Source of the DNA: CAYUIS01 sp964444825
Lineage (GTDB): Bacteria > Chloroflexota > Anaerolineae > B4-G1
Reading direction: 5' to 3'
DNA: 21,522 nucleotides
Assembly (NCBI GenBank): GCA_964444825.1
Contig: CAYUIS010000084.1
Location: forward strand, 1-21,522
Positions 9,112 to 16,600 of the stretch are shown here, piece after piece (positions within the stretch are counted from its first letter, which is position 1; every line of letters begins with the position of its first letter). The notes under the pieces are model-generated. The model did no database searches, had not been told where the DNA came from, and worked only from the letters and a program-made list of their open reading frames with translations. The translations under genes and the position numbers were made by a program.

Positions 9112-9941
9112 GCGAGACAGGGAGTTGCCAGGTACTGATCATCTCGAACTTTCCAACCTGGGAGGTGATCATCGGCAATATGTTGGCCCGGGGGGGATAC
9201 CCCGACGATACCGTATCCTTTGCCAGCAGCGGCTACGAGGGATTGATTGTGGCCAGGCAAGCGTCAGTGGATATGATCATCTACCATCTATGGACCCTCG
9301 ATCTGGCTGGCTATGAATTCTGCCAGCAAGCCAGGACCCTCCCGGTCCTGCGGAACTTGCCAGTGCTGCTTCAGGGGTCTCTGTCGCCGGTGTTGGTCTA
9401 CCCGGAGGCGCAGAGGGTCGGAGCATCCGGTTATCTTCGGCAGCCAGTTGGGATGAAGGGTCTCGTCGCCGCGCGCCTCGCCGTGCTGCGGGGCGAGACC
9501 TACTACCCTCCTGGACCATATGAATCCATGGAGTGGGAGACCCCGACGGACAAAGAGGGGCATCGCGTGTTGGTGATAGACGACAAGCCTGACATCGGGG
9601 ACGTGATACAGATTGTCCTGGGGCGAGGACGGAACGATCAGGTCAGGTTTGCGCACGGTGGGCGTAGGGGAGTGGCTGCCGCTGAACAGGATCCGCCCGA
9701 CCTGATTCTTTTGAACATAACGTTACCGGACTCGGATGGATCTGAGGTTTATCACCAGATCAGGGCTGTTCCGGCCCTTAAGCACGTGCCGGTGCTGGTC
9801 CAAACTGCCTGGGACCAAGGTAGATCCTATCCCGAGGCACAACGCCTCGGTGCGGCCGGGTGTCTGACCCTGCCTATCGGTCCGCAGGAGCTCTTGGCGG
9901 CGCGCGATGCGGCGCTGGAGGGACGCACATACTATCCCTGA
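9108..9941 (+). CDS. Tandem pseudo-receiver protein (atypical response regulator)
   Basis: 277 residues consisting of two CheY-like receiver domains (about 8-135 and 153-277) and no output domain. Both lack the chemistry of phosphorylation. In domain 1 the acidic pair is S13-N14, the phospho-Asp position is His60 (DMIIYH where DLILLD is usual), and the conserved Lys is replaced by Gln (YLRQP). Domain 2 keeps the acidic pair (D158-D159) but has Asn203 at the phospho-Asp position (DLILLNITLPDSDG) and Leu255 for Lys. The domains end in matching lines, RGETYYP and EGRTYYP, pointing to duplication. The start overlaps the patatin gene's stop (ATGA) with a weak GGAGATGGAG ribosome site. A phosphorylation-independent adaptor or partner of the patatin is the inferred role. 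Confidence 0.85.
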   Translation: MSETGSCQVLIISNFPTWEVIIGNMLARGGYPDDTVSFASSGYEGLIVARQASVDMIIYHLWTLDLAGYEFCQQARTLPVLRNLPVLLQGSLSPVLVYPEAQRVGASGYLRQPVGMKGLVAARLAVLRGETYYPPGPYESMEWETPTDKEGHRVLVIDDKPDIGDVIQIVLGRGRNDQVRFAHGGRRGVAAAEQDPPDLILLNITLPDSDGSEVYHQIRAVPALKHVPVLVQTAWDQGRSYPEAQRLGAAGCLTLPIGPQELLAARDAALEGRTYYP

Positions 9942-10004
9942 TTGCCATAGGATGGAACATTGGGAGTAGAACCGACGAGTCCTATCATCAATGGAGGTGA
10001 AGCG

Positions 10005-10991
10005 ATGGGTAAGGTAGAGGATTTTGGTGAGACGCGGGACGTAGAGATCACTGTGTTGGTTGACAACAGGGCTGATCTCCTGGTCAAGTCAACTGACACG
10101 GTAAAACGCTACACTGACGAGCCGTTGCTGGCTGAGCACGGATTCGCCGCCTTGATTCACCTAAAGGCCGCCGGAATCAAGATCTTGTGGGATGCCGGCA
10201 TGACCAAGATTGCGCTGCTGGAGAATATGCGGCGTTTGGAGATCGACCCGACCACGATAGACAAAATCGCGCTGAGCCACGGCCATGGCGATCACTACGC
10301 CGCGATGCGGGACGTGGTCAGCCTAGTTGCAGGGCCGCCTAGCTCCCGGGAGTGGGACAAGGACACCCCGATGGAAGAGATCCGCGATTGGGCGGAAAGC
10401 TACCACACAATACCGCTGGTTGCTCATCCCGCCGCCTTCCGGGAGCGCTGGGGGATCGACAAAGATGGCAAAAAGCATGGCCCTCATTTTGTGCCATCTG
10501 CTGAATGGGAGGCGGCTGGCGCAGAGCTCGTCCTGTCTGAAGGCCCTCACGAGTTGGGGCCGGGATGCTGGACGACGGGTGAGGTTCCACGCTTGAGCTT
10601 TGAGAAGGCGGGTACCCATCAATCGCGTCACTATCGGGATGGCGATCAGTTTTTCCCCGACAAACTGGAGGACGATCAATCGATCGTTATCAATGTCCAG
10701 GACAGGGGTTTGGTGATCCTCTCGGGCTGTGCCCACGCGGGAATCGTAAACACCATCAACTATGGAATAGAGATCAGCGGCGTGAACAGGGTCTATGCCA
10801 TTCTTGGCGGGTTCCACCTCGCCCCGGCGGAGGACGAGGAGATTCAGCGCACGATTGACGCGATCCGGGAACTGGAGCCAGTTATGGTCGTTCCCTCACA
10901 CTGCACCGGCTTCAAAGCGATCAGCGAATTCGCCCGCCAGATGCCAGACGAATTTGTGTTGGGCAGCGTAGGTACGACATATCTGTTTTAA
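10005..10991 (+). CDS. Metallo-beta-lactamase-fold hydrolase, COG1237 type
   Basis: 328 residues, cytoplasmic, related to the archaeal dihydropterin ribofuranosyl-aminobenzene phosphate synthase family (COG1237). Metal ligands are visible: SHGHGDH (His92, His94, Asp96, His97), GCAHAG (His244), GGFH (His271) and PSH (His299). The GCAHAGIVNTI line is characteristic of this subfamily and differs from glyoxalase II or lactamases. The actual substrate is unknown, and a pterin-related role is only a family association. ATG 10005 is chosen for GGAGGTGA 4 bases upstream and because the family sequence begins there. It is separated by 63 bases from the pseudo-receiver gene and by 10 from the FAD oxidoreductase gene, so it is likely in an operon with the latter. 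Confidence 0.88.
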   Translation: MGKVEDFGETRDVEITVLVDNRADLLVKSTDTVKRYTDEPLLAEHGFAALIHLKAAGIKILWDAGMTKIALLENMRRLEIDPTTIDKIALSHGHGDHYAAMRDVVSLVAGPPSSREWDKDTPMEEIRDWAESYHTIPLVAHPAAFRERWGIDKDGKKHGPHFVPSAEWEAAGAELVLSEGPHELGPGCWTTGEVPRLSFEKAGTHQSRHYRDGDQFFPDKLEDDQSIVINVQDRGLVILSGCAHAGIVNTINYGIEISGVNRVYAILGGFHLAPAEDEEIQRTIDAIRELEPVMVVPSHCTGFKAISEFARQMPDEFVLGSVGTTYLF

Positions 10992-11001
10992 AGGGGAAGC
11001 A

Positions 11002-12531
11002 ATGAAGATAGCCATCATCGGCTCCGGCATGGCCGGCCTGACGGCGGCGGCCTATCTGGTGCGCGATGGACACCAGGTGACGGTCTATGAACAGTTCGCC
11101 CAGATCGGCGGCGTGACCGCCACGCTCTGGCGGGAGGGGTTCGGCTGGGACATTGGGCCGCTGCTTCTGGGAGATCTCGGGCCCGGCGAGCCAGCCGGAG
11201 AGGTGCTGGCAGAGTTGGGGATAGCAGAGCAGGTTCGGCTCGCCCAGGAGGATCGCGGCGTGGCGTTCCCCGATTACCAGCTCTGGAAGCCCGAGGCGTA
11301 CGGCGGGCCTTATTGGCGGCGGGAGCGGCTGAAGGAGCTCTTCCCCAACGAGCGGGATGGACTGGACCGTTATTATCGGTTCTATGACCAGGTCCTGGAC
11401 CTGGTTGCGCTGGCCCGCCGGGTGGAGCACGCCAGTGGGCTGACGGCCCTACTGCTCAAGGCACGGATGTGGTGGATCTTTAACAAGGTAAGGGCTATGC
11501 AGGACTGGAGCGCCGAACAGGTGATGGATCACTTTTTCCAGGGCCCAGAACTCAGAGCGCTCTACACCGGTATCCTGGCCGACTTTGTCGTCCGGCCGAG
11601 CCAGTTCCCGGGATTGGGTATTCCCACTGTGAACGTGGAGACGGCCTTCGACAAGCGCATTCCGCGTCAGGTCTCCAAGGCCGGGCCACGCTCGGTTTAT
11701 CACTATGTGCTTGGTGGTTGTGGACAGATGGTCGAGGCGATGGCGGGCGCGATCCGGGGAGGTGGGGGGCAGATCCAGGCGAATGCACGGGTGCGCCAGA
11801 TTGGGGTGGCGGATGGTCAGGTGACGGGCGTGGTGCTGGCGGATGGTCATCGTGAGCCGGCCGACCTGGTGATCGCCAGCGGTGGCGCGCACGAGGTCTT
11901 TTTCGATCTCGTCGGCCGGGAACACCTGCGTGCCGACTATTCCGCTCGGGTGGACAATGTGGCGTTTATGGAATCGGTGCTGATGGTACACTTGGGCATA
12001 GATTTCGATCCCACGCCCTATCAGCGGGCGGCACTGTGCTATTACTATTCCACCTACGATGTCGAGGGCGGGGTTGAGCGGTGCCAGCGCGGCGAGTACC
12101 ACGAGGGGCGAGATGGATTCCTGATCTATGTGCCGTCGCTCCATTCACCCGAGTTAGCGCCCGAAGGCCATCACGCGGTGACAGTCTACACCATCGCGCC
12201 CAATCATCTCACCGAGGGGACGTGGATCCAGCGGCGGGACGAGATGGCGGACAAGCTGCTGGCCGAGGCTGAAAAGGTCGTGCCGGGCCTGCGGGAGCGG
12301 GCCCAGGTGCGCGTGATCATGACGCCTCACGATTTCCGGGTGCGGACGAACCAGGAACATCATAGCTTTGGTGGTTGCGCGCCGGTGATAGGCAAGGGAG
12401 GGGCGCCGCACAGAACACCTATTCGTGGACTGTGGTTCGTCGGCTCCCAAAGTGAGAGCCAGGGGGGTGTGGCCAACGTGATCGCTGGAACACGCAAGGC
12501 CCTGCGCCTGATCCAGGAGGAGATACGATGA
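11002..12531 (+). CDS. FAD-dependent oxidoreductase, phytoene desaturase-like (COG1233)
   Basis: 509 residues. The N-terminal Rossmann nucleotide-binding motif is GSGMAG (Gly7, Gly9, Gly12) followed by an acidic ribose-binding end (VTVYEQ). A second FAD contact near the C-terminus reads GLWFVGSQSESQGGVANVI, as in phytoene dehydrogenases, carotenoid isomerases and retinol saturases. No other carotenoid gene (crtB, crtE) is in view, so carotenoid synthesis is not supported; the redox substrate is unknown. ATG 11002 has AGGGGAAG 4 bases upstream. The stop overlaps the next gene by ATGA, so it is probably co-translated with the symporter, which may carry its substrate. Confidence 0.87.
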   Translation: MKIAIIGSGMAGLTAAAYLVRDGHQVTVYEQFAQIGGVTATLWREGFGWDIGPLLLGDLGPGEPAGEVLAELGIAEQVRLAQEDRGVAFPDYQLWKPEAYGGPYWRRERLKELFPNERDGLDRYYRFYDQVLDLVALARRVEHASGLTALLLKARMWWIFNKVRAMQDWSAEQVMDHFFQGPELRALYTGILADFVVRPSQFPGLGIPTVNVETAFDKRIPRQVSKAGPRSVYHYVLGGCGQMVEAMAGAIRGGGGQIQANARVRQIGVADGQVTGVVLADGHREPADLVIASGGAHEVFFDLVGREHLRADYSARVDNVAFMESVLMVHLGIDFDPTPYQRAALCYYYSTYDVEGGVERCQRGEYHEGRDGFLIYVPSLHSPELAPEGHHAVTVYTIAPNHLTEGTWIQRRDEMADKLLAEAEKVVPGLRERAQVRVIMTPHDFRVRTNQEHHSFGGCAPVIGKGGAPHRTPIRGLWFVGSQSESQGGVANVIAGTRKALRLIQEEIR

Positions 12532-13916
12532 CGGATACACTGACGACTGACAAGCTGTCCACGCGCGTCAAGGTTTTGTACGGCGTGGCCGACGGCGGCA
12601 TCGCTATGCTAGGGTCCTCTGTCCAGTTCTTTTTGCTTTTTTTCTACACCGACGTGCTAGGTCTGTCCCCAGGGCTCTCGGGTACAGCGCTACTGGTTGG
12701 CAAGCTCACGTGGGACGCGGTCAACGATCCGGTCTTTGGATACTTTTCGGACCGCACCCGCACCCGTCTGGGCAGAAGACGACCCTATATGCTGATCGGC
12801 GCGATCCCGCTGGGACTGGTGGCATGGTTGCTGTACTCCATACCTGCGGGACTGACTGGTGCGCGGGCTTTCCTCACCATTCTGGGGACCTTTCTCCTGT
12901 TCGACACCCTCCATACGATGGTCAGCGTGCCTTACTATGCCTTGACGCCCGAGATGACCCACGACTATGAAGAGCGCACCAGTCTGACGGCAGTGCGGAT
13001 GGTGTTTAGCGTGCTCGGCTATATCCTGGGAGCGGCGGGCACGACCGCCATCGCTGGCCTGTTTCAGAGTACGCTGGGGTGGGGGGAGAAAGCGGCCTAC
13101 AGTGGCATGGGAGCGGTGTTTGGCCTCATCTCCGCTGCGACTGTGTTGGTCACTGGGCTGAGTGTGCGCGAACGACCGTCTGGCGAGGTAGAACCTTCCC
13201 GCCTCCCACCGGTCGCCGCGGTGGTGCAGACCATTCGCAACCGCCCCTTTATGCAGTTGGTGGCGGCCTATTTCATCTGCAATCTTAGTTTCACGCTGTT
13301 GACCACCCTGTTGCCCTATTATCTGACCTACCAGTTGGACATGGAAGGCCAGGTGCCGATTGTGCTGTTTGTGATGCTGGCGACCATTGGGATATTCCTG
13401 TTCCCGTGGAAGCTGGTTTCCGACCGGATTAACAAAGGGCCGGCCTATGCCCTGGGTCTGTTTGTCGCCAGCGTGGCCGTGGTCTTTACCTTCTTCCTTC
13501 CCTACGGTCCCACCTCACTGATTTACATCATCGCCTTCGTGGCTGGCCTGGGGTTTTCGGGCCAATGGGTATTCCCGTGGGGTATGCTGCCTGACGTGGT
13601 TGAATATGATGAACTGCAGACGGGCGAGCGACGTGAGGGTATCTACTATGGCGTGTGGGCTTTCCTGACCAAATTCACCGGCGCGTTTGGCATCGCCGTC
13701 AGTGGCTGGGCCCTCGACTTGTTCGGCTACGTGCCCAACGTGGTGCAGACCGATATGGCCCGGCTGGGCATCCGGCTCTTTTTTGGCATCATCCCACCGG
13801 TCGCCATCATCTTGGGCTTGCCGTTATTGATTTGGTACCCCATCACCAAGGCGAGTCACGCTGATCTGCGGGCCAAGCTGATGGGCAGCGATGAGCAGAG
13901 GGCGGCACAGGCCTAG
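12528..13916 (+). CDS. GPH-family (MelB-type) sugar:cation symporter
   Basis: 462 residues, about 12 membrane helices. The glycoside-pentoside-hexuronide:cation symporter signature is clear after helix 2: DAVNDPVFGYFSDRTRTRLG, continuing RRRPYML. It is an inner-membrane carrier using H+ or Na+ to import a sugar or, in several relatives, other organic acids or conjugates; the substrate is not readable. The start overlaps the oxidoreductase stop (ATGA) with AGGAGG upstream inside that gene. The context (hydrolase, oxidoreductase, symporter) suggests uptake and processing of one compound. Confidence 0.9.
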   Translation: MTDTLTTDKLSTRVKVLYGVADGGIAMLGSSVQFFLLFFYTDVLGLSPGLSGTALLVGKLTWDAVNDPVFGYFSDRTRTRLGRRRPYMLIGAIPLGLVAWLLYSIPAGLTGARAFLTILGTFLLFDTLHTMVSVPYYALTPEMTHDYEERTSLTAVRMVFSVLGYILGAAGTTAIAGLFQSTLGWGEKAAYSGMGAVFGLISAATVLVTGLSVRERPSGEVEPSRLPPVAAVVQTIRNRPFMQLVAAYFICNLSFTLLTTLLPYYLTYQLDMEGQVPIVLFVMLATIGIFLFPWKLVSDRINKGPAYALGLFVASVAVVFTFFLPYGPTSLIYIIAFVAGLGFSGQWVFPWGMLPDVVEYDELQTGERREGIYYGVWAFLTKFTGAFGIAVSGWALDLFGYVPNVVQTDMARLGIRLFFGIIPPVAIILGLPLLIWYPITKASHADLRAKLMGSDEQRAAQA

Positions 13917-13971
13917 GGACAACAACGAAACGGTGGGAGCTATCCAGGCTCTGAGAGGGTGGCGGGGAAAA

Positions 13972-15012
13972 ATGAGGATGCGACGACTCGACAAGCTCAG
14001 ATCACTCGGTGTCGTGCTGGTGTTGACGCTGTTGATGGGCACACCGGTGCGTGCGGTCATCTTGCCTCAGAGCGGCGTGACGCACGTCGTGGCGCAGGGC
14101 GAGACTTTGTTTCGTATAGCCGCCAAGTACAGCACGTCTGTGGAGGCCATCTGCGCGGCCAATAGCATCATTAACCCCTCTAGTATCTATGCTGGGCAGC
14201 AATTGAGTATCCCTGGTGCGAATCCTTCCGCACACGCGGGGTCCATTTCAGCGCCAGGAGGAGATATCCACGTCGTAGGGCCGGGAGAGAACCTGTTTCG
14301 CATCGCGCTGCGCTACGGCACCACGGTGGAGGCGCTGGCTCAGCTCAACGGTATCACCAATCATAACCAGCTCACGGTCGGACAGACGTTGCGCATATCG
14401 GGTGACCCGACCGCTCCAACCCCGGTTCACCAACCTGCACCGGCCACGACGACCCATACGGTGGCAGCCGGCGAGACGCTGGCCGCTATCGCGCTGCGCT
14501 ACGGCGTCACGCCCTGGGCCCTGGCTCAGGCCAACTCGCTCGCCAATCCCTCGCTGATCTTTGCAGGGCAGGTATTGACCGTTCCAGGAGTCAGCGGCGC
14601 AGAGCCAACGTCCCCCTCGACCGGCGCGGGCGGCGCCAAACGTATTCTGGTTGACCTCTCGGAGCAACATCTCTACGCTTATCAGGGCGATACGCTGTTT
14701 TACTCGTTTATCGCCTCGACCGGCATGTGGAAGTCGCCGACGCGCACAGGAACGTTCAGTGTGCTCAACAAGCTGCCCAACGCGTATGCCTCCACTTGGG
14801 GTCTCCAGATGCCGTATTGGATGGGCATTTATTGGTCAGGGGGACTACAGAACGGCATCCACGCGCTGCCTATTCTGTCCAACGGCCAACAACTGTGGGC
14901 GGGGTATCTGGGTACCCCGATATCCTATGGCTGCATCGTACTCGGCACCTACGAAGCGCGGCTGCTCTACGAGTGGGCTGACGTAGGGACGACGGTGGTC
15001 GTCCAATGGTGA
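13972..15012 (+). CDS. Secreted L,D-transpeptidase with three LysM repeats
   Basis: 346-residue cell-wall enzyme. A signal peptide (about 1-28: basic MRMRRLDK, hydrophobic LGVVLVLTLLMG, cleavage after VRA) is followed by LysM 1 (37-83), LysM 2 (98-144), LysM 3 (161-206), then a YkuD catalytic domain (222-346). The YkuD active site shows His297 (GIHALP) and the nucleophile in SYGCIV (Cys321). LysM repeats bind glycan strands; the YkuD domain makes 3-3 crosslinks or attaches proteins to peptidoglycan. Pro/Thr/Ser-rich linkers separate the domains. ATG 13972 is chosen because it gives a complete signal peptide; the open frame extends further upstream but would overlap the symporter gene. ATG 13978 is equally possible. 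Confidence 0.92.
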   Translation: MRMRRLDKLRSLGVVLVLTLLMGTPVRAVILPQSGVTHVVAQGETLFRIAAKYSTSVEAICAANSIINPSSIYAGQQLSIPGANPSAHAGSISAPGGDIHVVGPGENLFRIALRYGTTVEALAQLNGITNHNQLTVGQTLRISGDPTAPTPVHQPAPATTTHTVAAGETLAAIALRYGVTPWALAQANSLANPSLIFAGQVLTVPGVSGAEPTSPSTGAGGAKRILVDLSEQHLYAYQGDTLFYSFIASTGMWKSPTRTGTFSVLNKLPNAYASTWGLQMPYWMGIYWSGGLQNGIHALPILSNGQQLWAGYLGTPISYGCIVLGTYEARLLYEWADVGTTVVVQW

Positions 15013-15060
15013 TCCGACTCTGAACAGACGCAGTACTGCAAAGGGAACCCTGATGGCTGC

Positions 15061-15088
15061 TGTCATTCTGAACGTAGTGAAGAATCTC
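15061..15088. repeat. Dispersed-repeat-like motif (TCATTCTGA...GAAGAATCTC type)
   Basis: TGTCATTCTGAACGTAGTGA followed by AGAATCTC is an imperfect palindrome (ATTCT...AGAAT). It matches a short intergenic motif I recognise as recurring many times in Chloroflexi and other bacterial genomes. Only one copy is visible in this window, so repeat status rests on recall, not on copies seen here. It occupies the gap between the transpeptidase and LKR genes. Confidence 0.5.
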
Positions 15089-15135
15089 CTGATCGCAGTG
15101 TAGGGCCGTTCTCCCCCGTTCGATCACGAGATCAC

Positions 15136-15163
15136 TTGCAGAATGTCGCTTTGTGCATATACT
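15136..15163 (+). promoter_or_regulatory. Candidate promoter of the LKR-SDH genes
   Basis: TTGCAG (15136-15141) and TATACT (15158-15163) are separated by 16 bases. The -10 is 5 of 6 to consensus and the -35 only 3 of 6. It places the transcript start about 38 bases before GTG 15208 and argues against the longer open frame beginning at 15136. Confidence 0.42.
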
Positions 15164-15207
15164 TGCCTGCGTGCTTCGCTAACAGGCTGTTTGATCAGGA
15201 GGAAAAG

Positions 15208-16524
15208 GTGAATCTACGTATTGGCATTCGCCGCGAGGACAAGAGCATTTGGGAGCGCCGCGTGCCCCTAGTCCCTGAGCACGTGCGTGAACTGCGGGAG
15301 GAAACGGGCGTCGAGGTGTGGGTCCAACCGTCAGAGATCCGGGTCTTTCAGGACGACGCGTTCGAGCAGGTTGGTGCCCGGATCGAGGAGGATCTGGCTG
15401 CTTGCCCGGCTGTCTTTGGCGTCAAAGAGATGCCAGACGATTTCTTTCAGCCAGGGCATACCTACGTCTTTTTTGCCCACGTCATCAAGGGCCAGGCCTA
15501 CAATATGGCTATGCTCAAGCGACTGTTGGAACTGGGGTGCCAGTTGATCGACTATGAGAAGGTGATCGATGAGCACGGTCGTCGATTGATCTTTTTCGGC
15601 CGCCACGCAGGGCTGGCGGGGATGATCGAGACGTTTTGGGCCTTGGGGCAGCGGCTGAATTGGGAGGGCATTGCGAATCCCTTCACCGATCTGCGCCAGG
15701 CCTATCATTACGCCAGCCTGGCCGATGCGAAGGCTGCCATGTCGGCGCTGGGGAAGCGGATCGCGCAGCAGGGATTGCCGGAAGAGATCACCCCCCTCAT
15801 CTGCGGATTCGCGGGTTATGGAAACGTCTTTCGGGGGGCAGAGGAGATCATTGATCTACTACCTGTGCGCGAGATTGAGCCTCAAGATGTCGCCACCATA
15901 GCCCAGAGCACAGACCATGCCCACGACGCTGTGTACAAGGTCGTGTTCAAGGAAGAGCACACCGTGTCCCCCATCTCGCCGGATGGCCGTTTTGAACTAC
16001 AGGACTATTACGATCATCCCGAAAAGTACCGCCCGGTTTTCCACACGTTTCTGCCTCACCTAACCTTGCTGGTTAACTGCGTTTACTGGGAGGCGAAATA
16101 CCCGCGGTTGGTGACCAAGGCAGACTTGAAGCGGCTATACGGTGCAGAAGCGTCACCCAGGCTGCGCGTGATCGGCGACATCAGTTGCGACATCGAGGGC
16201 GCGATCGAAGGTACGCTCAAGTCGACCGAGCCTGGAGACCCGGTGTTCGTCTACGATCCTACGGAGGACCGCGCTATTGATGGTGTCGAGGGGCAGGGAC
16301 CGGTAATCATGGCCGTGGACATCCTGCCCAGTGAATTGCCAAGGGATGCCTCAGAGTATTTCAGCGGGGTGCTCAAACCATACATTGCGGCCATTGCCGC
16401 GGCCGACTACTCGGTGCCGTTCGAGGCATTGGCGCTGCCGCCGGAGATCAAGCGGGCCGTCATTGTCCACCGGGGTGAGCTGACGCCCGACTATCGTTAT
16501 CTGGAGCAATACCTGGACGAATAG
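15208..16524 (+). CDS. Lysine-ketoglutarate reductase (saccharopine-forming) domain protein
   Basis: 438 residues. Condenses L-lysine with 2-oxoglutarate to saccharopine using NAD(P)H, the first step of saccharopine-pathway lysine breakdown. The sequence follows the LKR half of eukaryotic bifunctional AASS/LKR-SDH closely: N-terminal RIGIRREDKSIWERRVPL, VQPSEIRVF, GVKEMP, YVFFAHVIKGQAYNM, LIDYEKV, a Rossmann-type CGFAGYGNV, and C-terminal GDISCDIEGAIE and AVDILPSELPRDASEYF. This is the alanine-dehydrogenase/PNT-like fold. GTG 15208 is chosen because AGGAGG lies 5 bases upstream and the conserved N-terminus starts at once; ATG 15136 would add a non-conserved leader overlapping the candidate promoter. 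It is followed 76 bases later by its partner SDH gene. Confidence 0.9.
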   Translation: MNLRIGIRREDKSIWERRVPLVPEHVRELREETGVEVWVQPSEIRVFQDDAFEQVGARIEEDLAACPAVFGVKEMPDDFFQPGHTYVFFAHVIKGQAYNMAMLKRLLELGCQLIDYEKVIDEHGRRLIFFGRHAGLAGMIETFWALGQRLNWEGIANPFTDLRQAYHYASLADAKAAMSALGKRIAQQGLPEEITPLICGFAGYGNVFRGAEEIIDLLPVREIEPQDVATIAQSTDHAHDAVYKVVFKEEHTVSPISPDGRFELQDYYDHPEKYRPVFHTFLPHLTLLVNCVYWEAKYPRLVTKADLKRLYGAEASPRLRVIGDISCDIEGAIEGTLKSTEPGDPVFVYDPTEDRAIDGVEGQGPVIMAVDILPSELPRDASEYFSGVLKPYIAAIAAADYSVPFEALALPPEIKRAVIVHRGELTPDYRYLEQYLDE

Positions 16525-16600
16525 GAGCCTGTTTTTGGCTCCGTCTCTGGTTCACGCAACCCGAGACTCTGAAACTCTACTCAATCGTGGGAGGCTTGTA

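Noticed and set aside
11002..12531. Carotenoid biosynthesis gene (crtI)
   Set aside because: The FAD protein is phytoene-desaturase-like, but no crtB/crtE neighbours are present and the operon partners are a hydrolase and a symporter, so a specific crtI call is not supported.
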